DNA of 64,000 nucleotides from Sphingomonadales bacterium (GTDB lineage: Bacteria; Pseudomonadota; Alphaproteobacteria; Sphingomonadales; Sphingomonadaceae), in assembly GCA_004173185.1 (NCBI GenBank), contig SEFZ01000006.1:62001-126000 (forward strand). Reading direction: 5' to 3'. This document shows, piece after piece, positions 44,414 to 53,258 of this stretch (position 1 is its first letter; each line of letters opens with the position of its first letter). Made by a program: the position numbers and the translations under genes. Under the pieces are notes generated by a model. The model searched no databases, was not told the DNA's origin, and was given only the letters and a program-made list of their open reading frames with translations.

Positions 44414-45760
44414 TCAATCCAGATCGCGCAATGATTTGCCTGCGGTCTCCGGGGTGAACCGCAACGCGACGAGCCCAACCACGCATGCCGCCATCATCGT
44501 GTACGCCGGCATCAATGCGTCGCCGGTCACTCCGATCAACCAGCTATTGAATAGCGGGGCGGTGCCGCCGAACAGCGAGGTTGAGACGTTGTAGGCGATC
44601 GCGAAGCCCGCAAAGCGGACATGGGTGGGGAACATCGCCGGGAACATCGCCGAAATCGTAGCAAGTTGCGGAACGTAGAGCAGGCCGAGTAATGCAAAGC
44701 CGATGATCGCGCCGACAAAGCCGGTATCCATCAGCAAATAGAGTGGCACCACCCCGACGAACAGACCGATCAGCGAGAACCACCACATCGGCTTGCGCCC
44801 GACCCGATCGGACAGACTGCCGGCGAAGGGCACCAGCACCATCATGAACAGCATGCCGATGATCGGCACGATCAGCGCGGCATCGGCGGACAGGCCCAGG
44901 CGGCGTTGCAGATAGGTCGGCATGTAGCTGAGCAGCGTGTAATTGACGACGTTGAGCGCGACGACCAGCCCGCCCATCACAAGCAGCGACCGCCAATATC
45001 CCGTGAACAGGTGGCGCAGATCGGTCGAGGCTGCCGGCTCGGTTTCGTGGCGCGCCTCGATCTCGCGGAAGACCGGCGTGTCCTCCATTCGCGAGCGCAG
45101 ATACATGCCGATAAGACCCATCGGTCCGGCGAGCAGGAACGGTACGCGCCATGCCCAATCATACATCGCGGCATCGCCCAAGGTGAGCGAGAAGCCGAGC
45201 ATCAACAGTGCGCCGAGCGAAAAGCCGGCGAGTGTCCCGAATTCTAGGAAGCTGCCGCACAGCCCGCGTTTCGCGTCAGGGGCATATTCCGCCATGAACG
45301 TCGCGGCGCCGCCATATTCGCCGCCGGTCGAAAAGCCCTGCACCATGCGCAATACGACCAGCAGCGCGGTTGCCCAAAAGCCGATGCTCTCATAAGACGG
45401 GATCAGGCCGACCGCGACGGTCGCGCCCGACATCATCAGGATGGTGAGCGCCAGCACCGACTTACGACCGTAGCGGTCCCCCAATGGTCCCCAGAACAAC
45501 CCGCCGAGCGGGCGGACAAGGAAGGAGATGGCGAACGTCGCGAGCGCGAATAAGGTCGCCTGCTCGGCCTCGCCGGGAAACAGCGCAGCCGAAATATAGA
45601 CCAGGCCATAGGCATAGATGCCATAGTCAAACCATTCGGTGGCGTTGCCCAGCGCGGAGGCCGCGATGGCGCGGCGGACCGTGTGAGGCGATACGGCCTC
45701 GGGGTGTCCGACCGGAACGTCTGCTCCGATCAGCGGCGGATTGCTCGGCGACGGTTCCAT
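44414..45760 (-). CDS. MFS metabolite:proton symporter (ProP/MHS type)
   Basis: A 448-residue major-facilitator carrier of the metabolite:H+ symporter group. Signatures are ASALGNATEWFDYGIYAYGL, then FGPLGDRYGRK-like WGPLGDRYGRKSVLALTILM, GFSTGGEYGGAATFMAEYAP and LRSRMEDTPVFREIE, all typical of ProP-like osmolyte or dicarboxylate carriers. ATG 45760 follows GAGGGG. It lies 11 bases after another MFS gene and in line with ectABCD-ask, so ectoine, hydroxyectoine, proline or betaine are likely substrates. The long C-terminal coiled coil of the osmosensor ProP is missing. Confidence 0.85.
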   Translation of the reverse strand: MEPSPSNPPLIGADVPVGHPEAVSPHTVRRAIAASALGNATEWFDYGIYAYGLVYISAALFPGEAEQATLFALATFAISFLVRPLGGLFWGPLGDRYGRKSVLALTILMMSGATVAVGLIPSYESIGFWATALLVVLRMVQGFSTGGEYGGAATFMAEYAPDAKRGLCGSFLEFGTLAGFSLGALLMLGFSLTLGDAAMYDWAWRVPFLLAGPMGLIGMYLRSRMEDTPVFREIEARHETEPAASTDLRHLFTGYWRSLLVMGGLVVALNVVNYTLLSYMPTYLQRRLGLSADAALIVPIIGMLFMMVLVPFAGSLSDRVGRKPMWWFSLIGLFVGVVPLYLLMDTGFVGAIIGFALLGLLYVPQLATISAMFPAMFPTHVRFAGFAIAYNVSTSLFGGTAPLFNSWLIGVTGDALMPAYTMMAACVVGLVALRFTPETAGKSLRDLD

Positions 45761-45771
45761 TGCTTTTCCCC

Positions 45772-46998
45772 TCATGGTTTGTCGCTCCCCGGATCGAGTG
45801 TCGCTGACATTGGCGTGGTGCGGGGCAGGATCTGATAGGCCTGCTGCTGATCGGCGGGTACCGGAAGCGTCTGTGCCTGCCGCCACAAAGCGAAAGCGAG
45901 CGTCCCGCCCGCGCAAAGCGCGATCAGGAAAAACAGGCCCGCAGCGCCGGCCAGCGTCATCGCGGTTGCCCCCGCCATCGGCCCCATCGCCGCGCCGATC
46001 GAATAGAGCAGCACCAGTCCGCCGCTCGCCGCGACGCGCTGTTCGGCTGCGAGATGGTCGTTGGTATGGGCAACGCAGAGCGGATAGAGCGCGAAGCTCA
46101 GCCCGCCGAACGATGCGCCGAACACCAGCAGTGTGATCCCCGGCTCGGCCATTAGTGCGATGCCCAGGCTGGCGACCAGCGTTCCGGCAAGCACGCCGAC
46201 GATCACCCGGCGGCGGTCGAAGCGATCGGATAGTCGGCCAAGCGGCCATTGCAGCGCGACCCCGCCCAGAATCACGACGCTCATGAACAATGCCGTGGCC
46301 GACAGGTCCATGCCAAGCCTGCGGACGAAAACGGGGCCGAGCGAATAAAAGGCACCGAGCATGATTCCGGTGGCTGCCACCCCCAGGATGCCAAGCGGCG
46401 ATGCCGCGTAGAGAACGCGCACCGACAGCGATGCGCCGTCATCGGGCGGAGGGGCCGAAATCCGCGTGAGCACCACGGGAATTGCGGCGAGCGAGACGAG
46501 GATCGATGCCACGAGAAACGGCATGGATGGCTTGGCTTCGCTCAGGTTGAGCAGGAACTGGCCGAGCGCCTGCCCGGAATATAGCGCGATCATATAGCCC
46601 GCGAGCACTGACCCGCGGGCCGAACTCTCGGCGCGCTCGTTGAGCCAGCTTTCAAGACAAACAAACACTCCGGCGACGCAAAGCCCGTCCACGAAGCGCA
46701 GGCCGCCCCAGAGCAGCGGATCGCGATGGATGGCGTAGGTGAGCGTGCTCGCGGAGAGCAACGCGACGAACGCCGCGAAGGCGCGGATATGGCCAACGCG
46801 GCGGATGATCCTCGGCACTCGCAAGGACCCAACCACGAGCCCGAGGAAATAGGCAGTGCCGACCAGACCGATAAAGACCGGACTGCTGCCCGCGCGCTCC
46901 AGTTGGACGCTTATCAGGGTCGACAGGAACCCGCCGCCCGCCATCAGCATGAAGATGGCGAGCAACAGGCTTCGCACGGGCAGGATGGCGGTCAGCAT
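45772..46998 (-). CDS. MFS transporter (YcaD-like) linked to the ectoine operon
   Basis: A 408-residue major-facilitator protein with twelve predicted helices. It starts LPVRSLLLAIFMLMAGGGFL and contains VDGLCVAGVFVCLESWLNER, a stretch typical of the YcaD/UMF-type group, then GRLSDRFDRRRVIVGVLAG between the two halves. ATG 46998 is used because the first helix begins directly after it; the ribosome site is weak. It is 43 bases from the aspartokinase stop and 11 bases before the MHS carrier, inside the ectoine transcription unit. Export of ectoine or uptake are both possible. Confidence 0.82.
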   Translation of the reverse strand: MLTAILPVRSLLLAIFMLMAGGGFLSTLISVQLERAGSSPVFIGLVGTAYFLGLVVGSLRVPRIIRRVGHIRAFAAFVALLSASTLTYAIHRDPLLWGGLRFVDGLCVAGVFVCLESWLNERAESSARGSVLAGYMIALYSGQALGQFLLNLSEAKPSMPFLVASILVSLAAIPVVLTRISAPPPDDGASLSVRVLYAASPLGILGVAATGIMLGAFYSLGPVFVRRLGMDLSATALFMSVVILGGVALQWPLGRLSDRFDRRRVIVGVLAGTLVASLGIALMAEPGITLLVFGASFGGLSFALYPLCVAHTNDHLAAEQRVAASGGLVLLYSIGAAMGPMAGATAMTLAGAAGLFFLIALCAGGTLAFALWRQAQTLPVPADQQQAYQILPRTTPMSATLDPGSDKP

Positions 46999-47041
46999 CA
47001 GCGGCCGGCAATCGGCGCGGCGGTTAGGGCCCGTTTTCGCA

Positions 47042-48478
47042 TCAGGCGGCGGCGCGTGCGGCCTCACCCGCTGCATTCTCGACCAGAGCATGGTGCAGCG
47101 CGCAGATTGCATCGTCGAAGCGGCTGGATTCGATGATGAACTGGACATCGACGTTGCGAATCTGGTGCTGCATCGCGAGCAGCTCCACTCCCGCTTTGTC
47201 GAGCGCCAGTAATGCGCGCGGAACCAGCCCGGGCTCCGATATGTCGCTGCCAATTACCGAGACCATCGCCACCGGCTGGGTGGTGATCGCCGCGCCCGGA
47301 TAGGCATCTTCCAGATCGGCAATCACCCGGGCGACGGTAGCGGCGTCGCTCGACAGATAATGCGTGATCGTATTGGCGTTGGAGGATTTGCTGACGATCC
47401 ACGCCCCGTGGCGCGTCAGCGCGTCGAGGATCGCAGCGTCGAAACCCTTCTCGCCCACCATGTCCTGCTCGAAAAACTGGAGCGCATGCACCGTGCGCAG
47501 GCCGGTGACGATCTCGACGCGTGGATGGTCCGAGACATAGTCGCCGCGGATCAGCGTGCCTTCGTCGAGCCGGTCGAACGTGTTGCGCACGCGGAGGGGG
47601 ATTTCGGCCTGGCGCAATCCACGTCCGGCGCGCGGATGGATCGCTTCCATCCCCAGATTGGCGAGCTGATCGGCAACGTCATAATTGGTACGCCCGATCT
47701 TGCGGGCCTTGCCCAGGCCGACAAGCTTGGGATCCGCGCTGGAGAGATGAAACTCCTTGTGGATGATCGCTTCGCGCGCCTTGGTCAGCACGGCGATGCG
47801 CGAAAAGGTCATTTCGGAATAGCCGCGCGCATAGCGGCGCACCATTCCGCCTTCGCAGCCGGCATAACCGGTTACGATCGGCATCTGCGTGGCGCGATCG
47901 ATCGGGGCGAGCGCGTCTCCGATACGATTATCCAGCGTCGCAAGATCGTCCTGATTCCACATCGTCAGGTCGATAAAAACCGCATTCACGCCGCGATCAC
48001 GCAGCAGCAACGCCGTCGAATGCGCGCTGTGTGCCTCGCCGAACCCCGCCAGCATCTCGCGCACGGTGACGAGCTGTCCCTTCAGGCAGAAACGGCCATG
48101 CGCGCGCAGCCGATCGAGATCGGACAAACAGCTTTGGAGCTGTTCGATCCGGCGATCGACAAATTCGTTCGCCAGAGCAAGGCTGCTGGCGCGGGCAAAC
48201 ATCTCGGCATTGCGCGATTGCATCGCGGTGCGCACGGTCTCCAGCGCCGTGCGCCAGCACAGCTCCGGATCGTTGGCAGAGAAGCGGGCATACACGCCCG
48301 GCGCGCCGCTTTTCTTCTGCTCGAGCAGCAGGTCGGTCATCCCGGCATAAGCGGAGACGACGAAGATGCGATTGTACAGCGCCTCGCCGGTGCGACCGGC
48401 GATCAGCACGTTGTCGAACAGGGTCGAGGTGGCAGCCATCGAAGTGCCGCCGATCTTTTCGACGCTATGACCGTTCAT
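47042..48478 (-). CDS. ask: Ectoine-specific aspartokinase
   Basis: A 478-residue aspartate kinase of the Ask_Ect type. It starts MNGHSVEKIGGTSMAATSTL, the kinase phosphate-binding front, and continues with RIFVVSAYAGMTDLLLEQK and QMPIVTGYAGCEGGMVRRYA. Two ACT-type regulatory segments end the protein (VAMVSVIGSDISEPGLVPRA, then AMQHQIRNVDVQFIIESSRF). It feeds aspartyl phosphate to ectoine synthesis while avoiding the lysine/threonine inhibition of the housekeeping enzyme. Its ATG overlaps the ectD stop (ATGA). A standard member of ect operons in many Proteobacteria. Confidence 0.93.
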   Translation of the reverse strand: MNGHSVEKIGGTSMAATSTLFDNVLIAGRTGEALYNRIFVVSAYAGMTDLLLEQKKSGAPGVYARFSANDPELCWRTALETVRTAMQSRNAEMFARASSLALANEFVDRRIEQLQSCLSDLDRLRAHGRFCLKGQLVTVREMLAGFGEAHSAHSTALLLRDRGVNAVFIDLTMWNQDDLATLDNRIGDALAPIDRATQMPIVTGYAGCEGGMVRRYARGYSEMTFSRIAVLTKAREAIIHKEFHLSSADPKLVGLGKARKIGRTNYDVADQLANLGMEAIHPRAGRGLRQAEIPLRVRNTFDRLDEGTLIRGDYVSDHPRVEIVTGLRTVHALQFFEQDMVGEKGFDAAILDALTRHGAWIVSKSSNANTITHYLSSDAATVARVIADLEDAYPGAAITTQPVAMVSVIGSDISEPGLVPRALLALDKAGVELLAMQHQIRNVDVQFIIESSRFDDAICALHHALVENAAGEAARAAA

Positions 48479-49389
48479 GCCGCAATCTCCGTCAGTAATC
48501 CGGCTTCGGCCCGGATCGGGACGGCGTCGCGCGTGGCGATGAAGGTGGGGCGCGGCCGATCCGCCGCGAACGGCTTTTCCAGGCGATTGGAAACCGCGTT
48601 GTAGACCAGGAACGCATTGGCGCGCGGGAACGGCGTTATATTGCCGTTCGACCCGTGCATTATGTTGCAATCGAAGAGCACGACGGTTCCGGGTTTTCCG
48701 ATCGGCGCGACAATGCCGTGTTGGTGCGCAAGATCGGTCAAGCTGCCCTCGTCGGGCACGCCGATTTCCTGACGCTTCAGGGATTCCTTATAATGGTCGC
48801 TCGGCGTGGCACCCACACAGGTCACAAAGGTGCGGTGCGAGCCCGGGATCAGCATCAGCGGGCCATTATCGGGCGTGTTTTCCGCCAGCAGCACGGACAT
48901 TGACAAAGCGCGCATGCGGGGCATGCCGTCCTCGCTGTGCCAGGTCTCGAAATCCGAATGCCAGTAGAATTCCTTGCCCTGGAACCCCGGCTTGTAGTTG
49001 AGCCGCGACTGGTGAAGGTACACATCATCGTTCAGCAGGAATCGTGCGACCCCGGCGAGCCGCGCATCGGCGGCCAGGCGCTTCATCACGCCGCTCTGCC
49101 GGTGGATCGCGAAGATCGAGCGGATCTCACGGCCAGATGGCTCGGTAACGACCGTCTCCGGGTCCAGCCCTTCGGGATCGGCGAGAAGACGGCCAGTCTC
49201 CGCCTGGAGAATGGCGATTTCATCCTCCGCAAAAACGTTCTCCAGCACGAGATAACCGTGCTGGTCGAACTGGCGGACTTGCTCCGCGGTCAGCGGCGCT
49301 CCGGGCCGCCATTCGGAATACGCGACCGGATCCCGGCGCGGCAGCAGCGCGGGCTGTGCCGCGCTGCGCGACGGATAAGCGTCAGTCAT
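48475..49389 (-). CDS. ectD: Ectoine hydroxylase
   Basis: A 304-residue Fe(II)/2-oxoglutarate dioxygenase that converts ectoine to 5-hydroxyectoine. The family signature with the first iron ligands (HxD) is FYWHSDFETWHSEDGMPRMR; the third histidine is in LFDCNIMHGSNGNITPFPRA. 2-oxoglutarate contacts lie around the RANAFLVYNAV strand. ATG 49389 follows AAAAGGGATATC; an in-frame ATG at 49404 is possible. Its presence predicts that this strain makes hydroxyectoine as well as ectoine, useful under desiccation and heat. Confidence 0.96.
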   Translation of the reverse strand: MTDAYPSRSAAQPALLPRRDPVAYSEWRPGAPLTAEQVRQFDQHGYLVLENVFAEDEIAILQAETGRLLADPEGLDPETVVTEPSGREIRSIFAIHRQSGVMKRLAADARLAGVARFLLNDDVYLHQSRLNYKPGFQGKEFYWHSDFETWHSEDGMPRMRALSMSVLLAENTPDNGPLMLIPGSHRTFVTCVGATPSDHYKESLKRQEIGVPDEGSLTDLAHQHGIVAPIGKPGTVVLFDCNIMHGSNGNITPFPRANAFLVYNAVSNRLEKPFAADRPRPTFIATRDAVPIRAEAGLLTEIAA

Positions 49390-49408
49390 GATATCCCTTT
49401 TCATTCTT

Positions 49409-49813
49409 TCAATGCGCGAGCGGATATCCGAGCGCGGCCGCTGGATAGGCGCCATTCTCGTCATGAACTTCGTTGCCAGAGACGGGCGGATTGAAGACGC
49501 AGGCAGTCAGCAGATCGGTGGTCGGGCGCACGATGTGGCGATCGTTCTCGTTGAGCGCGTACATCACGCCCGATTTGAGCGCATGGACCTCGCCCGTATC
49601 GAGATTCTCGATGGTGCCCTCGCCGCGCATCACCAGCACCGCCTCGAGGTGGTTTTGATAATGCATGTGGAGTTCGGCCCCCGCAAACATCGTGGTGACG
49701 TGGAACGAGAAGCCCATATCGTCATCCCTGAGAAGCATGCGGGCGCTGACCCAGCCCTCGGACTTCACGTTCTTGTCGCTGTTGCGGATGGTGTTCAGGT
49801 CACGAATGATCAT
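49409..49813 (-). CDS. ectC: Ectoine synthase
   Basis: A 134-residue cupin enzyme that closes the ring of N-gamma-acetyl-diaminobutyrate to give ectoine. It begins MIIRDLNTIRNSDKNVKSEG and has the metal-binding cupin stretch AELHMHYQNHLEAVLVMRGE, then ALNENDRHIVRPTTDLLTA. Length is typical. AAGGAG lies eight bases before ATG 49813. It sits between ectB and ectD with short gaps, so the four ect genes form one unit. Confidence 0.97.
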   Translation of the reverse strand: MIIRDLNTIRNSDKNVKSEGWVSARMLLRDDDMGFSFHVTTMFAGAELHMHYQNHLEAVLVMRGEGTIENLDTGEVHALKSGVMYALNENDRHIVRPTTDLLTACVFNPPVSGNEVHDENGAYPAAALGYPLAH

Positions 49814-49828
49814 GTCGGTTTCTCCTTG

Positions 49829-51130
49829 TTATGCTGCCACGCCAAAGGCGGGCGAAAGCGCGCCCCGGATCGCTTGTTCCAGAATGTCGAGGCCTGCTGC
49901 GAACACGGTGTCGTCGATGGTCAGCGGTGCCAGCACCTTGACGATCTCGTCATGCGCGCCGCTGGTTTCGATGATCAGGCCTGCGGTGAAACAAGTGCTG
50001 GTGACCACCGAAGCGGCCTCGCCCGAGCCCATGTCGATGCCGCGCATCATGCCGCGACCGCGCGTTGACAGGCCATGCTCGCGTGCCATCCGGTCGAGCC
50101 GCTGCTCGAGCATGCGGCCCCGCCGGGCGATGTCGCCAATAAAGCTATCGTCGCTCCAGAAGTGGCGCAGCGTCGCAGCGGCCGTGACGAAGGCGTGGTT
50201 GTTTCCGCGGAAAGTGCCGTTGTGCTCGCCGGGCGACCAGATATCGAGCTCGGGCCGGAACAGCGTCAACGCCAACGGCAGCCCCATGCCCGACAGCGAT
50301 TTGGCCAGCGTTACGATATCGGGCGTGAACTCCATTCCCTCGAAGCTGAAAAAGCCACCGGTGCGGCCGCATCCGGCCTGAATGTCATCGATGATCAGGA
50401 GCGCGCCGTGCTTCTTCGCGATCTGCGCAATCGCGCGCAGCCACTCGGGCGACGCAACGTTGAGGCCGCCTTCGCCCTGCACCGTCTCAACCAGGATCGC
50501 AGCGGGCGCATCGAGCCCGCTCGACGGATCCGACAGCCGCTGGTCGAGCAGCGCGGCGGTATCGACGTCGGGGCCGTGATAGCCGTCATAGGCCTCATGA
50601 CTGACATGGCTGAGCGGAACCCCAGCGCCGCTGCGCTTGCCGGCATTGCCCGTGCAGGCAAGCGCGCCGAGCGTCATTCCGTGAAAGCCGTTGGTAAAGG
50701 CCAGGATCATCTCGCGCCCCGTCACCTTGCGGGCGAGCTTTATCGCCGCCTCGACAGCGTTGGTGCCGGTGGGCCCGGTGAACATCGCGCGATAGTCGAG
50801 CCCACGCGGGCGCAGGATCACGTCCTCCAGCGCGCCCAGGAACTCGGCCTTGGCATCGGTGTGCAGGTCCAGCCCGTGGGTGATGCCGTCGGCGACGATA
50901 TAATCGATCAGCGCCTGCTTCAGCACCGGATGGTTGTGGCCGTAGTTCAGCGTCGAGCAGCCCGAGAGGAAGTCGAGATAGCGCCCGCCATTGGTGTCGT
51001 GCAGCCACACGCCTTCGGCGCGATTAAACTGGCGCGGAATCGCGCGTGAGTAGCTGCGAACCTGCGATTCGCGTCGGTCATAAATGCTGGTGTCCGGCGT
51101 GGAAGCGCTCGGACTCGCGGTGACAGTCAT
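49829..51130 (-). CDS. ectB: Diaminobutyrate--2-oxoglutarate aminotransferase
   Basis: A 433-residue class III PLP aminotransferase making L-2,4-diaminobutyrate from aspartate semialdehyde. It opens DRRESQVRSYSRAIPRQFNR, the EctB front, followed by YLDFLSGCSTLNYGHNHPVL. The PLP aspartate is in LIIDDIQAGCGRTG and the PLP lysine in IVTLAKSLSGMGLPLALTLF. ATG 51130 follows AAAGGG and lies 12 bases after ectA. First committed enzyme of ectoine synthesis. Confidence 0.97.
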   Translation of the reverse strand: MTVTASPSASTPDTSIYDRRESQVRSYSRAIPRQFNRAEGVWLHDTNGGRYLDFLSGCSTLNYGHNHPVLKQALIDYIVADGITHGLDLHTDAKAEFLGALEDVILRPRGLDYRAMFTGPTGTNAVEAAIKLARKVTGREMILAFTNGFHGMTLGALACTGNAGKRSGAGVPLSHVSHEAYDGYHGPDVDTAALLDQRLSDPSSGLDAPAAILVETVQGEGGLNVASPEWLRAIAQIAKKHGALLIIDDIQAGCGRTGGFFSFEGMEFTPDIVTLAKSLSGMGLPLALTLFRPELDIWSPGEHNGTFRGNNHAFVTAAATLRHFWSDDSFIGDIARRGRMLEQRLDRMAREHGLSTRGRGMMRGIDMGSGEAASVVTSTCFTAGLIIETSGAHDEIVKVLAPLTIDDTVFAAGLDILEQAIRGALSPAFGVAA

Positions 51131-51142
51131 TGAATTTCCCTT

Positions 51143-51745
51143 TTAGTTCGGGCCGGAAGTCGGGAGCGGCGCGATGCGCGCTTCCCATTCGGTGTCGTGT
51201 GCGCCGCCGAAATGCTGGTCTCGATCGAAGCGCGGTGCCTTGGTCAGTTCAGCGCGGTGACGCCGCGCAAAGGCAACGAACAGCCGCCAGGACGCGGTGT
51301 TTTCGACAGTGATGGTGGTGGTGAGCATGGTCGCGCCTGCAACCGCAGGGCGCGTCAGCAACGCATCGAGCATGCGTCCGGCGAGGCCTTCGCCGCGCGC
51401 CGCCGCATCGACTGCGACTTGCCAAATGAAGAGGTGCTCGGGCGCAGAAGGCGGGCGATAGGCCGATACCCAGCCGAGTATCGTTCCTTCATGCTCCGCA
51501 ACGATGCAGGTGTCGGCGAAATCGCTGCACTGAAGCAAGTTGCAATAAGCGGAATTGGTGTCGAGCGGCGGCGAGGCCGCGATCAAAGCAGAGATTTGGC
51601 GACCATCCTCCGCACGCGGTGGACGAAAACAGAGCGCCCCTTCCTCACCGGGTACCGCCCTGCCCGCAGCGGTGTTCCCCAACGACGTTTCTAATGTTTC
51701 CCCAGAGATTAGTTCGGCCTCCGAATTATATTTTGCGATCGGCAA
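51143..51745 (-). CDS. ectA: L-2,4-diaminobutyrate N-gamma-acetyltransferase
   Basis: A 200-residue GNAT acetyltransferase forming N-gamma-acetyl-diaminobutyrate. The family front is FRPPRAEDGRQISALIAASP, followed by PPLDTNSAYCNLLQCSDFAD and the acetyl-CoA site WQVAVDAAARGEGLAGRMLD. The start is uncertain: the longest frame begins at TTG 51745 without a good ribosome site, and an in-frame TTG at 51682 would still keep the whole GNAT domain. The first 40 residues are not conserved. It is the first gene of the ect operon, divergent from ectR. Confidence 0.93.
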   Translation of the reverse strand: MPIAKYNSEAELISGETLETSLGNTAAGRAVPGEEGALCFRPPRAEDGRQISALIAASPPLDTNSAYCNLLQCSDFADTCIVAEHEGTILGWVSAYRPPSAPEHLFIWQVAVDAAARGEGLAGRMLDALLTRPAVAGATMLTTTITVENTASWRLFVAFARRHRAELTKAPRFDRDQHFGGAHDTEWEARIAPLPTSGPN

Positions 51746-51846
51746 AAGCCCGAGTGCGATCGCCGAAGGATCATTTTATAAGGAATTTCGGGGAATTTGG
51801 CAAGGCGCTTTGGCCGTCGGCGATTTTGGGGCGTTCCAAATAGCTT

Positions 51847-51872
51847 CAATCTCCGAAGCATATTCGACATTG
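51847..51872. promoter_or_regulatory. Palindromic operator candidate between ectA and ectR
   Basis: The 26-base stretch runs from CAAT (51847) through CGAA, a GCATA centre and TTCG to ATTG (51872); its halves are complementary with a single one-base offset. It lies in the shared control region, 34 bases before the regulator start codon and about 100 bases before ectA. This size and symmetry fit a MarR/EctR dimer site that would repress both genes at low salt. Confidence 0.55.
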
Positions 51873-51905
51873 GCAGAACCTTTTGCGCGGCATAGCAGTG
51901 CGGTG

Positions 51906-52394
51906 ATGACCAGCGATTTGACCCTGGAAGCGCTGAAGGCGTTGCGGCGTATTTTGCGCGCGGCGGACCTCGGTACGCGCAAGCTGGTGGCCGTAACGGG
52001 GCTGACGCCGTCGCAACTGCTCGTCCTTCGGGAAATCGACCAACACGGGCAGACGACAGCGAGCATTTTGTCGGTTTCGCTCCAGTTCGGGCAAGCGACG
52101 ATCACGAACATCGTCGATCGGCTGGAAGCGGCCGCGCTGGTGACGCGCGAGCGCAGCAGCCGCGACAAACGCCGGATCATGCTGCAAGTAACGGATGCCG
52201 GGCGCCTGGTGATCGAGAACGCGCCGGATCTGCTTCAGACCCGCTTTAGCCAGGGATATGCCGCACTGCCGGCATGGGAGCGGGCGATGATTTTGGCAGC
52301 GCTCGAACGGCTGGGCACGATCATCGGTGCAGAAGCGATAGATGCCGCACCACTGCTCGATGCAGGCGCGATTGACCGCCAGCCTTCGGCTTGA
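51906..52394 (+). CDS. ectR: MarR-family regulator, probable EctR
   Basis: A 162-residue winged-helix protein. The recognition region is ILSVSLQFGQATITNIVDRL, and the wing has TRERSSRDKRRIMLQVTDAG; helices before and after form the dimer (LEALKALRRILRAADLGTRK and ERAMILAALERLGTIIGAEA). ATG 51906 is used; the open frame upstream crosses the promoter region and has no domain. It is divergent from ectA, the usual position of EctR1-type repressors that lose DNA affinity at high osmolarity. Symbol assigned from context. Confidence 0.85.
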   Translation: MTSDLTLEALKALRRILRAADLGTRKLVAVTGLTPSQLLVLREIDQHGQTTASILSVSLQFGQATITNIVDRLEAAALVTRERSSRDKRRIMLQVTDAGRLVIENAPDLLQTRFSQGYAALPAWERAMILAALERLGTIIGAEAIDAAPLLDAGAIDRQPSA

Positions 52395-52471
52395 ATTTGG
52401 TCCTCGATCGGGCTTCGATCTCGATGATGGTTCATACCCTCTTGGCCGGATCGGGTAGAAACCGCATCACC

Positions 52472-53254
52472 TCACAATGACGACACGCTAACGTACGCGC
52501 CGACAGCAATCACTGCGGCTGCAAATCCGCGTTCCAGCAATCCCTTGTGGGTGCCGAGCGCCTTGCCCAGCGCCATCCCCGCGATTGTCCCTCCGATCCC
52601 GCCTGCGACCAGCAGCGCCGTCAGCCCCCAATCGACAAACCCCGTGACGGCGTAGGAGGTGGCCGTGGTCAGCCCCAGCGCGCTGACGACGACCAGCGAG
52701 GTGCCGATGGCGAAGGGCAGCGGCATGGCGGTCGCGAGGATCAGTCCCGGCACGATCAGGAAGCCGCCCCCTATCCCGAAGAACCCCGCGGCAAGACCGA
52801 CACACAGCCCGATCGGGACCAAACGGGGAAGCAACATCGCGGCACTATCACGCGTGAGCCGGACGTCGGGCGCTTCCGCCGTTCGTCGTTTGCGCAGCAT
52901 CGAAAGGCCGACACCGATCATCAGCACCCCGAACAGGGCCATCAGGTGCTTGCCGTCGACGGCCTTGCCCAATTCCGCGCCCAGCGCCGCCCCGATCATG
53001 CCTGATACCGCGAAAACACCTGCGCACCGCCACTTCACGCGCCCGGCACGGGCATGGCCGATCAGGCTGGCGAGGGCGTTGAATGTGACGGCTACGGCCG
53101 CCGTGCCTATCGCCGCGTGCGGCGATCCGACGCCGACAACATAGATCAATAACGGTACGGCGAGGATCGACCCGCCCCCGCCAACCAGGCCGAGGATCAG
53201 GCCGATAACGCCGCCCGATAGGAGCGTGGCCAGGATGGTAACACTAGCCACCAC
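52472..53254 (-). CDS. TSUP (TauE/SafE) family sulfur-compound exporter
   Basis: A 260-residue inner-membrane protein with eight or so helices in two repeats. The repeat motifs are GLILGLVGGGGSILAVPLLI and VGLAAGFFGIGGGFLIVPGL, typical of TauE/SafE. Family members export sulfite, thiosulfate or sulfoacetate, and in BigR operons they are thought to expel sulfite formed from sulfide. GTG 53254 (or the adjacent GTG 53251) follows GAGGGG, four bases after the rhodanese stop. Last gene of the sulfide-response unit. Confidence 0.9.
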   Translation of the reverse strand: MVASVTILATLLSGGVIGLILGLVGGGGSILAVPLLIYVVGVGSPHAAIGTAAVAVTFNALASLIGHARAGRVKWRCAGVFAVSGMIGAALGAELGKAVDGKHLMALFGVLMIGVGLSMLRKRRTAEAPDVRLTRDSAAMLLPRLVPIGLCVGLAAGFFGIGGGFLIVPGLILATAMPLPFAIGTSLVVVSALGLTTATSYAVTGFVDWGLTALLVAGGIGGTIAGMALGKALGTHKGLLERGFAAAVIAVGAYVSVSSL

Positions 53255-53258
53255 CCCC

